Counted from the first letter of the stretch, positions 19,965 through 29,866 are shown. The stretch: 64,000 nucleotides of DNA from Clostridiales bacterium (GCA_918262735.1 CAKJYJ010000003.1:210883-274882), one strand, 5' to 3'. The notes: generated by a model not told the origin, from the letters alone. Translations and numbers: made by a program.

Positions 19965-20633
19965 ATGAAAAAAGGTAAATCTCTTCTAAATAAAATTAAG
20001 AGAAAAATAGCAATATCGTTTATATCACTCATTGTCTTGTTTGTTCTAACATTAATATACCTAAATAACGTTGTAAATCCCGTTATAATATCAACAAGTA
20101 CAGCAAAAATAAGATCACTTAGCCAAAGAGCAGTAGAGAATGTTGTTTGGCAGGTAATCAGTGATTCCACAATATATGATTCACTAGTAAATATTATTAG
20201 AAATGAAGATGGTAAAATTGTTGCAATCAATTCAAACGCAGCAACAATAAATATGTTATCTCTAGAATTAACCGATAAATCACAAAGCGCTTTATCTAAA
20301 ATGGGTGCAAATGGCATTGATATACCAATAGGTTCTTTCAGTGGAATGCCCATCTTTACGGGTAGAGGCCCAAGCATAAACATTAAAATGCTTCCAATTG
20401 GAACAATTTATTGTAAATTTGACTCATCATTTACATCAGCAGGGATAAACCAAACAAATCACAGAATATATCTTAAAGTGTTTTCATCGGTTAGTGTGAT
20501 TTTACCAACGGCAAATCAAAGAATTGACACAGAAACAGAATTAATGATTGCAGAAAGTATCATCGTTGGCGAAATTCCGTCCACATATCTATATTCATCC
20601 AGTTTAGATGAAATGATGAATTTAATACCATAA
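19965..20633 (+). CDS. yunB: Sporulation protein YunB
   Basis: VNPVIISTSTAKIRSLSQRAV, IGSFSGMPIFTGRGPSINIKMLPIG. Confidence 0.9.
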   Translation: MKKGKSLLNKIKRKIAISFISLIVLFVLTLIYLNNVVNPVIISTSTAKIRSLSQRAVENVVWQVISDSTIYDSLVNIIRNEDGKIVAINSNAATINMLSLELTDKSQSALSKMGANGIDIPIGSFSGMPIFTGRGPSINIKMLPIGTIYCKFDSSFTSAGINQTNHRIYLKVFSSVSVILPTANQRIDTETELMIAESIIVGEIPSTYLYSSSLDEMMNLIP

Positions 20634-20683
20634 AGAAAAAAAATAACAAGGTTAGGGCAAAACGAAATAAAATATAAGAAAAA

Positions 20684-20723
20684 GCAAATTATTCGCAAAA
20701 GACAGCTTTTGCGAATAATTTGC
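20684..20723 (-). terminator. Perfect 18-bp hairpin, probable terminator of the minus-strand ORF; arms contain AATTATTCGCAAAA
   Basis: GCAAATTATTCGCAAAAG-ACAG-CTTTTGCGAATAATTTGC; T-run on minus strand only. Confidence 0.75.
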
Positions 20724-20741
20724 CATAAAATCATATTAAAA

Positions 20742-21677
20742 CTATTCAAAACTTATATTTTGTATGAACCTATAGGCATTTTCAATTGTCACAACATTTA
20801 ATGGTTCATCAAACAATAATGTGTTTTCATTACATATGCTTTTAAACTTAATTAAGTTTCCATTCTTTATAAAGTTTATTATATTTACAGTTGTTTCGTA
20901 TATGTCGTTTTGAAAAAGTTCCATCGGAACATTAAATATTAAAGATTCTGTAAAAATTTGATTTGGAACTTGTTTGAACACATTGTAAAATAAACTATTA
21001 AGTATTCTTGTTTGAATTCTAGACATTTGTTTTGTGCAATTATACATATGATTCACATTTTTATATCTGTCCCTAAAATCAATTGTAATACTTTTACCAT
21101 TTGTCCAATCGTACATTTTGTATCTGTTTTCATTTATAAACACAGGATATATGTTAACATCAACACCAAGCTCACTTTTATCAACAATTGATATTTTATT
21201 GTTATATAGTTTAATTGTTGTGCTTTTAGAACACATTTTTATTAATTGTATTTGTATATCGTTATACAAATCTTTAACGCTATAATTTGTTGTTTCTATT
21301 ATTTTTTTCTCTGCTTTGTCAACTTTTTTTTTGCTAACCTTTCTGCTATTGTATAATCTGAAGTTTTTTCTAAAATTTGACCAAAATGCTTTTAATTTAT
21401 CAACAAATTTATTCTTATTATTTGTAGTATAATTCAATTCTAATTGTATGGCATTTAGTGCCAAAAATATATCAATTGATGATGCTGCAATTTCGCAACC
21501 GGTAAACGCTTCATTACATATTAACAATGTGTAATCACTAATGTATGGATTTCTATTCATAATATTGTCCATAACTTCATTAATGCATGATGAAACATAA
21601 TCATATGCATTTTTGAATGATTTATAGCTAGCACTTACGGCCAAGTCATTCACTATCTTACTATTTAATACTATCAT
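20742..21677 (-). CDS. Hypothetical protein, weakly resembling a nucleotidyltransferase fold with degenerate active site
   Basis: Complete ORF with own promoter TTTACA-17-TAAAAT; segments NEAFTGCEIAASSIDIFLALN and LGVDVNIYPVFINENRYKMYDW. Confidence 0.6.
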   Translation of the reverse strand: MIVLNSKIVNDLAVSASYKSFKNAYDYVSSCINEVMDNIMNRNPYISDYTLLICNEAFTGCEIAASSIDIFLALNAIQLELNYTTNNKNKFVDKLKAFWSNFRKNFRLYNSRKVSKKKVDKAEKKIIETTNYSVKDLYNDIQIQLIKMCSKSTTIKLYNNKISIVDKSELGVDVNIYPVFINENRYKMYDWTNGKSITIDFRDRYKNVNHMYNCTKQMSRIQTRILNSLFYNVFKQVPNQIFTESLIFNVPMELFQNDIYETTVNIINFIKNGNLIKFKSICNENTLLFDEPLNVVTIENAYRFIQNISFE

Positions 21678-21734
21678 ATTTTTATTTTACATATATTTTT
21701 GCCAATTGTAAAGAAAAAATAATATAAAATTTAG

Positions 21735-21763
21735 TTGAATTATTCGCAAAATTATTGTATAAT
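21735..21763 (+). promoter_or_regulatory. Sigma-A-type promoter of tyrosine recombinase gene
   Basis: TTGAAT-17-TATAAT, ATG 7 nt downstream of the -10. Confidence 0.75.
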
Positions 21764-21770
21764 ACAAAAA

Positions 21771-22799
21771 ATGAGTAATTATATTTTTGAAAGAACCAAA
21801 ATCGCAAATGAAAAACTGCGCAAAATAGTTTATAACATGCCTGAATTTTGCGTTGATTATTTCATATCAATTGAGCAAACAACTTCACCGCTCACAAGGT
21901 TAAATTATGCCACAGATATAAGCATTTTTTTGTTTTATTTAAGTAACGAAGTTCTTTCAAAGCCAATAAAACAAATTACTCTTGATGATTTGAATAGAAT
22001 AAAAGCAAAAGATATTGAATTTTACTTAAGTTATTTAACTTATTTTGAAAAAGATGGCATATGTTATCAAAATGGCGAAAGAGGAAAAGCCAGAAAACTC
22101 TCCTCTATTCGCTCTTTATTCAAATATTTATATAATAATAACTGCATAAGCCAGGATGAATCATCAAAAGTTAAAACCCCAAAAATTCACATGAAACCAA
22201 TCATTCATTTAGAGCCTAACGAGGTTGCTGAACTATTAAACGAGGCAGAATCACCAACGGATTTAAGCAACCGACAAATTGCTTTTAATAAAAAAACAAG
22301 CGTCAGAGATGTTGCCATGCTCAGCTTGTTTTTAGGAACCGGAATTCGTGTTAGCGAATGTGTTGGCTTAAATGTTAAAGATATAGATTTAGAAAACAAT
22401 GCTTTTAAAATAACCAGAAAAGGTGGAAATCAAACAATTCTTTATTTTTCTGACGAGGTAAAAGAACCATTAATTTCATGGATAAATGAAAGAAGTCATT
22501 GGCTTGATGAAAACAGCCAAGAAACTGCTCTGTTTTTATCTTTACAAAAAAAGAGAATAAACGTTCGTTCGGTTGAAAAACTTGTAAAAAAATACAGCGA
22601 ATGTGCCTCTCCGCTTAAAAAAATTACGCCACATAAACTAAGAAGCACCTATGGCACAACACTTTATAGAGAAACTGGAGATATTTATGTTGTGGCAGAA
22701 GTTTTGGGCCATAAAGATGTGAACACAACAAAAAAACACTATGCTTCTATGTCAGACGAAATTAAGCGCTCAGTTGTTAACAAGGTTAAACTAAGATAA
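21771..22799 (+). CDS. Tyrosine-type site-specific recombinase (XerC/D-like)
   Basis: Catalytic R (GTGIRVSE), K (TRKGGN), HKLR, LGHKD, Y (KKHYA). Confidence 0.93.
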   Translation: MSNYIFERTKIANEKLRKIVYNMPEFCVDYFISIEQTTSPLTRLNYATDISIFLFYLSNEVLSKPIKQITLDDLNRIKAKDIEFYLSYLTYFEKDGICYQNGERGKARKLSSIRSLFKYLYNNNCISQDESSKVKTPKIHMKPIIHLEPNEVAELLNEAESPTDLSNRQIAFNKKTSVRDVAMLSLFLGTGIRVSECVGLNVKDIDLENNAFKITRKGGNQTILYFSDEVKEPLISWINERSHWLDENSQETALFLSLQKKRINVRSVEKLVKKYSECASPLKKITPHKLRSTYGTTLYRETGDIYVVAEVLGHKDVNTTKKHYASMSDEIKRSVVNKVKLR

Positions 22800-22821
22800 A
22801 AACCATCAATAAAAAACAAGC

Positions 22822-22854
22822 AAAAAAAAAGTTGAGTTTTAACTCAACTTTTTT
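22822..22854. terminator. Bidirectional terminator
   Basis: AAGTTGAGTT/AACTCAACTT stem flanked by A9 and T6. Confidence 0.85.
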
Positions 22855-22860
22855 ACTTTC

Positions 22861-23430
22861 CTACTCATCTAACTCTTTTTGTATGTTATCAATTTTTTCT
22901 TGAACTTTCTTAATTTCAAGTTTTCTATTAAGTGCATCTAGTTTCTTTTTTAACATCAATTCATCATCAAAATTTGGAGTTTCTGACACAGAATCAATAT
23001 TCATTGTTAAATTCTGATATAACCTTGATAGTTTTAATCCAAGTGAGAAAATAACAATACAGGTTAATTCGGCAACAATTATTAAACATACTGCAAATAA
23101 ATATCCGTTTGTTATTGCTAGTTGTTTATAGTAAAACACAAAAGCACCAACAATAACACCAATCACAGAATTGAATGTTATGAAGAACAAAAATTTTGCT
23201 AAACCATATTTATTCTTCATATTCTTTGTTTTACTGCAGTCGGCAATAAGAAATAACAGAACCAAACTTCCCACAGCAATTAATGTTACATCCAACCACA
23301 AAATACTTGAAGTTTTATTAACAATTTTATCTATTGCAAGATATAATGTCCAACCTATTGACAACAATACCAAGAATAACAATGACCTGTACGTTGCATT
23401 TAGAATTTTTTTCTTTTGCTTATTATCCAT
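22861..23430 (-). CDS. Hypothetical membrane protein with C-terminal coiled coil
   Basis: Start MDNKQKKK after GGGGG SD; four hydrophobic segments; promoter TTGACA-17-TACAAT upstream. Confidence 0.7.
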   Translation of the reverse strand: MDNKQKKKILNATYRSLLFLVLLSIGWTLYLAIDKIVNKTSSILWLDVTLIAVGSLVLLFLIADCSKTKNMKNKYGLAKFLFFITFNSVIGVIVGAFVFYYKQLAITNGYLFAVCLIIVAELTCIVIFSLGLKLSRLYQNLTMNIDSVSETPNFDDELMLKKKLDALNRKLEIKKVQEKIDNIQKELDE

Positions 23431-23531
23431 AAAATATATCCCCCTAATTCCGATTATATTGTAAAATACAAAAATTATTTTGTCAATATAATTGATGTAC
23501 TTTTTCAAATATATGTGATATAATAACAAAC

Positions 23532-24269
23532 ATGAAAAATAAAGTAGTATTAATCACTGGAGCATCTGGTGATATTGGAAGTGAATTGGTTAGAGTTTTT
23601 TTTAATGCTGGCTACACCATTGTTGCCAACTATAACAAATCTAAGAAAGCGATTGATAACCTAATTGAAGAACTAAACCCACAGAATAATGGTATTATTG
23701 CTTATAATGCAGATGTAACTAAATACAATGAAGTCAAACAAATGGTTGATGATGTTAAGTCAATGTTTGGCCATATTGACATTTTAATAAACAATGCAGG
23801 AATAGCAAGTTATAATTTACTAATCGACGAATCTGAAGCAAATATATTGAATGTTATTAACACTAACCTAATTGGAACAATAACAACAACAAAGGAAGTT
23901 TGCAAACATATGATTTCTCAAGGATTTGGAAAAATAATTAATATTTCTTCAGTTTGGGGAACTTATGGTGCAAGTTGCGAAAGCATCTATTCCGCTTCAA
24001 AGGGCGGAATTAACGCATTCACAAGGGCTATGGCAAAAGAACTAGCCCTTTCAAACATTAATGTTAATGCAATAACGCCTGGCGTTGTGAACACTAAAAT
24101 GTTATCACATTTTAGTAATGACGAATTAAATGAATTAAAAAATGAAATACCATTCAAAAGATTTGCAGCTCCAAGTGATATTTCCGAATTGGCTTTGTTT
24201 TTGGCAAGCGAAAAATCAAGTTATATAACCGGACAAATAATACAAATTGATGGTGGGTTTTGCCTGTAA
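23532..24269 (+). CDS. SDR-family oxidoreductase (FabG-like 3-oxoacyl-ACP reductase)
   Basis: TGASGDIGSELV, NNAGIAS, SSVWGTYGASCESIYSASKGG, C-terminal ITGQIIQIDGG. Confidence 0.92.
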   Translation: MKNKVVLITGASGDIGSELVRVFFNAGYTIVANYNKSKKAIDNLIEELNPQNNGIIAYNADVTKYNEVKQMVDDVKSMFGHIDILINNAGIASYNLLIDESEANILNVINTNLIGTITTTKEVCKHMISQGFGKIINISSVWGTYGASCESIYSASKGGINAFTRAMAKELALSNINVNAITPGVVNTKMLSHFSNDELNELKNEIPFKRFAAPSDISELALFLASEKSSYITGQIIQIDGGFCL

Positions 24270-24278
24270 AACTAATTA

Positions 24279-24315
24279 AAAAAACCTTATTCTTCAAAGA
24301 GTAAGGCTTTTTTAT
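24279..24315 (+). terminator. Terminator after SDR gene
   Basis: AAAAAAACCTTA...TAAGGCTTTTTTA. Confidence 0.75.
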
Positions 24316-24330
24316 GCACATTTTCGTAAA

Positions 24331-24406
24331 TGGAGCTACTGGGCGGATTCGAACCGCCGACCTATTGATTACGAATCAATTGCTCTACCGACTGAGCCAC
24401 AGTAGC
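24331..24406 (-). tRNA. tRNA-Thr (CGT)
   Basis: Minus strand GCTACTG...TTCGTAA loop...CAGTAGCTCCA. Confidence 0.95.
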
Positions 24407-24447
24407 ATACTTTGGCATTATGAAATGCCAATATTTTTACTATGCTC

Positions 24448-25491
24448 TTATTTGTTTTTTACAAATAACCTAAAGCTAACCTTTTCGTTGTCATCAGAAA
24501 TAGATTTAACACCAACGTTAACCCTATCTTCAAGTTTAACAATTTCATAGATTCTTTTATCATTCTTTTCGGTTGCATCTGCAACATGTAATAACCCAGT
24601 AACACCGTTATCTAGTGTAATTATAGCCCCAAAAGGCAATATCTTTGTTACAGTGCCCTCATACACTTCACTAAACTTTAATGACTTAATTGCATCTATT
24701 CTTGGATCTGTTTGATTTTGCTTTAAACCCACAGACACCTTTTTATTATCCTTATCAAGTTTTATAACTCTAAATTCATATGTTTCATTTAGTTTTAGCA
24801 CTTCATCTGGACTTTTTATATGTTTATAAGAAATGTCTGAAATGTGGATGAACGCATCAACACCATTAATATCTATAAATGCACCATATGGCATTATTTT
24901 TACAACCTTTCCATTAACTTTTTTGCCAACAAATGCCGCACCCCAGAATAAATTGTCTGCATTCTCTTTTATTTGTTCCTTCAGCATTCTTATTGATGCA
25001 ATTATTTCTTTTTTATCATTGTTAATTTCAAGCACAATTGCCTCAACCTGCTTTGATTTATAATATCCTAAGTGTCTTATTCTTGTTTCAACCTGGTCTT
25101 TTGGAATAAAAACTGTATACATACCCATTTTGCTATGCAAACCATCATCATTAAAACTATTAACAACAAATGTAAATGTTGAACCAACTTTTAATGATTC
25201 TGCTTTTAGCGAACCCGTTATTATTTCCTCAGCCTCAGTTTTAGATACTTCTATCATTCCGTCCTCAGTTTTTGTGCCAAGAACCAAAGCCTTAAACCTA
25301 TCTCCAACTTTAACTTCGTCGTAGTTCTTAAAATCGTTCTTATTAATATAAGCATCTAATTTCCCGCCAATATTAAAAATAACACCGTCATCTCTCTTTG
25401 AAACAACAACACCATCATAAATATTGTTCTTTTTATAATTAGCAAACGTTTCATCTATGATGCTTAATCCAAATTTTATGTCCTCGTCCAT
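24448..25491 (-). CDS. S1 RNA-binding domain protein (RpsA/YpfD-like, ~4 S1 repeats)
   Basis: Repeated S1 motifs (GKVVKIMPYGAFIDINGVDAFIHISDIS, GTVTKILPFGAIITLDNGVTGLLHVAD). Confidence 0.9.
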   Translation of the reverse strand: MDEDIKFGLSIIDETFANYKKNNIYDGVVVSKRDDGVIFNIGGKLDAYINKNDFKNYDEVKVGDRFKALVLGTKTEDGMIEVSKTEAEEIITGSLKAESLKVGSTFTFVVNSFNDDGLHSKMGMYTVFIPKDQVETRIRHLGYYKSKQVEAIVLEINNDKKEIIASIRMLKEQIKENADNLFWGAAFVGKKVNGKVVKIMPYGAFIDINGVDAFIHISDISYKHIKSPDEVLKLNETYEFRVIKLDKDNKKVSVGLKQNQTDPRIDAIKSLKFSEVYEGTVTKILPFGAIITLDNGVTGLLHVADATEKNDKRIYEIVKLEDRVNVGVKSISDDNEKVSFRLFVKNK

Positions 25492-25554
25492 ACAAGTATT
25501 TTCTCCTAATGTGCATAGTATATCAAACATTTTTCAACATGTCTAATAAATATA

Positions 25555-26127
25555 CTATTTATTTTTCAATTCAAGCATTTTTTCTCTGATTAATAGATTA
25601 GCATTATTAACGCCCTCTTCTCCCGCATACGTTTTATCAAAGAAAATGGGTTTCCCTATAACAATTCTATTAAACACAAATAATCTTGGTTTTTTGGTAA
25701 TGAAAATCGGAACAATTGGTGCATCTGATTTAACTGCAAAAACACTTGCCCCGCCTTTAAACTCCAATAAATCTTGGCTCGTTTTATTCCTTGTTCCCTC
25801 AGGGAATATTGTTAAAACTTTATCATTTTTCAAAACCTGTAGGCAATTTTTAATTGTTCCAATTCCAACGCTGTCTCGGTTAACTGGAATACCCCCACAC
25901 GACTTAAAAAACTTAGAAGCAATTTTGTTCTTATATAATTCCTCTTTTGAAAGCACATATTGTTTGCGCCATAAAAAAGTGAATAAATACGCATAGTCAA
26001 TATTACTTCTATGATTACACACCAAAATAACCTTTCCTTTAGGTATGTTTCTCTTACCAACCACTATTGTCGGAAAAAGTATTTTCAATGGTATATATGT
26101 TATTATTTTAACCAACCAAAAAATCAC
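25555..26127 (-). CDS. plsC: 1-acyl-sn-glycerol-3-phosphate acyltransferase
   Basis: NHRSNIDYAY, FPEGTRNKT motifs; next to cmk. Confidence 0.93.
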   Translation of the reverse strand: MIFWLVKIITYIPLKILFPTIVVGKRNIPKGKVILVCNHRSNIDYAYLFTFLWRKQYVLSKEELYKNKIASKFFKSCGGIPVNRDSVGIGTIKNCLQVLKNDKVLTIFPEGTRNKTSQDLLEFKGGASVFAVKSDAPIVPIFITKKPRLFVFNRIVIGKPIFFDKTYAGEEGVNNANLLIREKMLELKNK

Positions 26128-26139
26128 AGATTACCTCCA

Positions 26140-26787
26140 TTATTTAATATATGACAATATCTCTGCCAAAGATTGCTTTATGGTTGAATGCGACGTGTCA
26201 ATAATAACAGCATTTTCTGGGCATTTTAGTGGACTAACTTCCCTTGATGAATCAATTTTGTCACGAAGTTGCAGGGATTTTTTCACATCTTCCAAAGTTA
26301 TTACCTGATTTTCATTCATCAAATCTGTTAGTCTACGTTTTGCTCTTATTTCAATATCACACACAACATAAAATTTATACTCAGCATTTGGGAAAACAAC
26401 TGTACCAATATCTCTTCCTTCAACAACAATGTTATTGTTGTTTACACTCTCTCTAAAAACATTTGTAACCTTTTCTCTAAAACAAGGAATAACAGAATAT
26501 AACGAAACATTTTTTTGAACAATTACATCATTAATGTATTTTGTATAGTCATCTCCATTTATTATTACCCTTTGTTCATTATTGACAAAAATAATATCAA
26601 TTTTAGTACTATCAATAATCTTTTCTAACTCTTCTGAATTTGGCAAAATATTATTAGTGAATAAATAATAAGTGAGTGCTCGATATAACATTCCCGTGTT
26701 TAATAAACTAAACCCAAGCGCTTTTGCAATTTCCTTTGTTAACGTACTTTTACCAGTTCCAGACGGACCATCTAATGTTATAATCAT
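26140..26787 (-). CDS. cmk: Cytidylate kinase
   Basis: ITLDGPSGTGKSTLTKEIAKALG, VVEGRDIGTVVFPNAEYKFYV. Confidence 0.95.
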   Translation of the reverse strand: MIITLDGPSGTGKSTLTKEIAKALGFSLLNTGMLYRALTYYLFTNNILPNSEELEKIIDSTKIDIIFVNNEQRVIINGDDYTKYINDVIVQKNVSLYSVIPCFREKVTNVFRESVNNNNIVVEGRDIGTVVFPNAEYKFYVVCDIEIRAKRRLTDLMNENQVITLEDVKKSLQLRDKIDSSREVSPLKCPENAVIIDTSHSTIKQSLAEILSYIK

Positions 26788-28016
26788 ATATTTACTCCTT
26801 TGAATCCCATTAAACTACCAGCAACATAGCCTGTTGAAAAGGCGATTTGCAAATTAAAACCTCCAGTCAGCGCATCAACATCAATTATTTCCCCTGCAAA
26901 ATATAACCCAGGAACTAGTTTGCTTTGCATTGTGTGTGGATCAATTTCAGACGTTTCAACACCACCACAAGTTATAATACCATAGTCTAGTTTATCTAAT
27001 CCTGCGTAACTAATAGCAAAATGTTTAAGTAATTGAACAATATTGTTAATCTCTATTGTATTTAGCGTTTTATTACGCCTAGACGGATCAATTTTGGCCT
27101 TATTTAAAAACACATTAACCAAAACCTTTGGCAAAAGACCAGAAATAAGAGTGCTTACTTGCTTTTCTTTTAACTCATCAATATCGCGACTGATTCTTGA
27201 ACATAGTTTTTCATCGGTCAACGCTGGCTTAAAGTCAATTTCTAACGCAACGTTATCATATTTATTAATATATGAACTCATTGAAAGAGCAATTGGACCA
27301 CTTATTCCGTTTGATGTAAATAACATTTCTCCAAAAAATTCTTTTGTTAATCCATCACAATACTTCGCTTTTAGTGTAACATTTTTTAGCGATAATCCCT
27401 CAAGAGTTTTTATATATCCATCAGAAAGAATAATAGGAACTAAACCTGGTAAAATTTTTGTTACACCATGTCCGAATTTTTTTGCAAAGATGTAGCCATC
27501 ACCCGTTGAACCCGTTGATTTATATGTTAATCCACCAGTACATAATATTGTGGCATCATAATTATTATATACACCATATTTTGTTGTTAGCGTAAATTTA
27601 TTATCTTTTTTCTCAATACTAATAACCGCTTCGTTTAATCTGATATTTGTGCCATTTTGTTGATTATATCTATTTAATGCACTAATAATATCACTCGATT
27701 TATCAGACACAGGGAAAGCTCTATTGCCTCGCTCAATTTTAATTGGAACGCCAAGTTTTTCAAAAAAGTCAATAATATCAAAACTTGTTAATGAATATTC
27801 AGCACTATACAAAAACTTGTAATTATTAACAACATTGTTTAAGTGTTCTTGTGGCTCTGAATAGTTAGTTACGTTGCATCTTCCCTTACCGGTTATGTAT
27901 AGTTTTTTACCAACCTTTTCATTTGCCTCAAACAAATCAACACTATTACCCAAACTTGCACATCTCCCGGCAGCCATAAGACCACTGGCACCACCGCCAA
28001 TCACTGCAACTTTCAT
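26784..28016 (-). CDS. HI0933/BaiN-like NAD(P)/FAD-dependent oxidoreductase
   Basis: GGGASGLMAA, GKGRCNVTN, C-term GGFNLQIAFSTGYVAG. Confidence 0.93.
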   Translation of the reverse strand: MKVAVIGGGASGLMAAGRCASLGNSVDLFEANEKVGKKLYITGKGRCNVTNYSEPQEHLNNVVNNYKFLYSAEYSLTSFDIIDFFEKLGVPIKIERGNRAFPVSDKSSDIISALNRYNQQNGTNIRLNEAVISIEKKDNKFTLTTKYGVYNNYDATILCTGGLTYKSTGSTGDGYIFAKKFGHGVTKILPGLVPIILSDGYIKTLEGLSLKNVTLKAKYCDGLTKEFFGEMLFTSNGISGPIALSMSSYINKYDNVALEIDFKPALTDEKLCSRISRDIDELKEKQVSTLISGLLPKVLVNVFLNKAKIDPSRRNKTLNTIEINNIVQLLKHFAISYAGLDKLDYGIITCGGVETSEIDPHTMQSKLVPGLYFAGEIIDVDALTGGFNLQIAFSTGYVAGSLMGFKGVNI

Positions 28017-28017
28017 A

Positions 28018-28740
28018 CTATTCTCCAAACAGCAACAGCAGTTCTTTTTCGGTTAATCGCTTAAACTTTCCACGTTCTAAGCCACCAAGTCGCAATCCAC
28101 CAATTGCCACACGTTTTAATAAAATAATAGTTTTTCCGATTGCTTCAAACATTCTTCTTATTTGGCGATTTTGACCTTCATTTATAATGACACTAAGCCT
28201 GCTGACTTTATTTTCATATGAAATTAGCTTTACTTTTGCTTTTGGCATTCTTTTCCCGTTTTCCACAACGCCAGCCCTAAGCACAGCAAGTTCGCTTTCT
28301 AATATTTCCCCTTCTATTGTTACTATATATTCTTTGTCAACATGATTTGATGGATGTGTTAATTTGTTTGCAAAATCACCATCATTTGTTAGCAGTAGTA
28401 AGCCTTCGGAATTATAGTCTAACCTACCAACCGAAAACACTCGTTCCGGAACGTTTACTAACTCATATATTGTTTTTCTTCCCTTTTCATCATTGGCAGA
28501 ACATATGTAACCTTTTGGTTTGTGTAACTTATAATAAACATAATCACTAGGTAATGATAGCTTTTGACCATTATATACAACGACATCTTTTTTTGTATTG
28601 ATATCTCTAGAAAGATTAGTTTCAACCTTTCCATTAATAGTTACTTGACCATCTAAAACATAACTTTCAACCTTACGTCTAGAACCAATACCCGCCAGCG
28701 CTAAATACTTGTTTATTCTCATCTTACCATTTTGAAGCAA
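28018..28740 (-). CDS. rluB: Pseudouridine synthase RluB family
   Basis: S4 domain, VGRLDYNSEGLLLLTNDGDFANKLTHP. Confidence 0.93.
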   Translation of the reverse strand: MLQNGKMRINKYLALAGIGSRRKVESYVLDGQVTINGKVETNLSRDINTKKDVVVYNGQKLSLPSDYVYYKLHKPKGYICSANDEKGRKTIYELVNVPERVFSVGRLDYNSEGLLLLTNDGDFANKLTHPSNHVDKEYIVTIEGEILESELAVLRAGVVENGKRMPKAKVKLISYENKVSRLSVIINEGQNRQIRRMFEAIGKTIILLKRVAIGGLRLGGLERGKFKRLTEKELLLLFGE

Positions 28741-29866
28741 TATCCTTAATGTTACTCCACACTCCTATTTTCTTTACACTATCCATAGTATAGATTTTTT
28801 CAGAAAATAGCAAGTGATTATTCAAATATATTTCCAAATCTCCAACAATTTCATCTTTTTTTACGGGAGCGTCAATACTGTTGGGCAACAAATATCTATA
28901 CTCCAACATTTTTTCTTCATAAGGCAATAATGGATAACTAAAACCACGCTTTGTGAAAACCTTAACACTTTCATTCTTTCCATCATTTACATCAACACTT
29001 CTAATAAGCTTATATTCACCTAGCAATTCGGTATAACTATAATTGCCATAAACATAATTAAATAGTTTTTCACTTTCATCAAACATTGGACCACAGTTTA
29101 ACACAACACAAACAGTTCTAAAACCAGACCTCTCACATGCAGAAACCAAACATCTACCTGCCTTGTTAGTAAAGCCTGTCTTTACCCCAAGGCAACCATC
29201 TAGGGTATTTAACAATTTATTTTTGTTTTTTAGATAACGATATGCCCCAACAGAACTACCCTTTATTCTTGTTGATTTCGTTGTAACAATCTCTTTAAAA
29301 ATATCATTTTCAAGAGCCTTTGCGGTTATCTTTGCAAGGTCATACGCCGTTGTGTAATGATTATCAGAATCCAACCCATGCGGGTTTTCAAAAGAAGAAT
29401 TATTAGCACCACACAATATTGCAGTTTTGTTCATTAAATTACAAAATTTTTCAATACTTCCGCCAACATAATATGCAAGAGCAGTTGCAGAATCATTCCC
29501 GGATGGAAGCATCATACCATACAACAGTTCTTTAATTGTTAATTTTTCTCCTTCTTTCAAATATATGCTAGTACCTGGAACACCAACAGCCCTTTTATCT
29601 ATTTCAATTTCCTTATCTAAGTTTTTACAATTATATAAAACTGTTAGTGCTGTTACAATTTTTGTTGTTGATGCCATCGGCAACCTTTCGTCATAGTTCT
29701 TACCCGCCAGCACCCTGCCACTGTTGGCGTCCAACACAATCATTGCTTTTGCACAACACCCCGACTCTCCATAAGCGACCTTATTGTTTGAAAATGATAG
29801 AAGCACCAACATTGCAAGAATTATAATACTAATCACTCTTTTTATTCTCATTTTTACCGCCATCAA
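28724..29866 (-). CDS. D-alanyl-D-alanine carboxypeptidase (DacF-like)
   Basis: MASTTKIVTAL (SxxK), SGN, KTGFTNKAG. Confidence 0.93.
   Translation of the reverse strand: MMAVKMRIKRVISIIILAMLVLLSFSNNKVAYGESGCCAKAMIVLDANSGRVLAGKNYDERLPMASTTKIVTALTVLYNCKNLDKEIEIDKRAVGVPGTSIYLKEGEKLTIKELLYGMMLPSGNDSATALAYYVGGSIEKFCNLMNKTAILCGANNSSFENPHGLDSDNHYTTAYDLAKITAKALENDIFKEIVTTKSTRIKGSSVGAYRYLKNKNKLLNTLDGCLGVKTGFTNKAGRCLVSACERSGFRTVCVVLNCGPMFDESEKLFNYVYGNYSYTELLGEYKLIRSVDVNDGKNESVKVFTKRGFSYPLLPYEEKMLEYRYLLPNSIDAPVKKDEIVGDLEIYLNNHLLFSEKIYTMDSVKKIGVWSNIKDIASKW

Noticed and set aside
21735-21770. Upstream TTG start giving 12 extra residues to the tyrosine recombinase
   Set aside because: The TTG is the promoter -35 and the intervening codons include the -10; translation should begin at ATG 21771
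24314-24550. 78-aa plus-strand ORF (MHIFVNGATGRIRTADLLITNQLLYRLSHSS...)
   Set aside because: Classic false ORF read antisense through a tRNA gene (tRNA-Thr at 24331-24406, minus strand)
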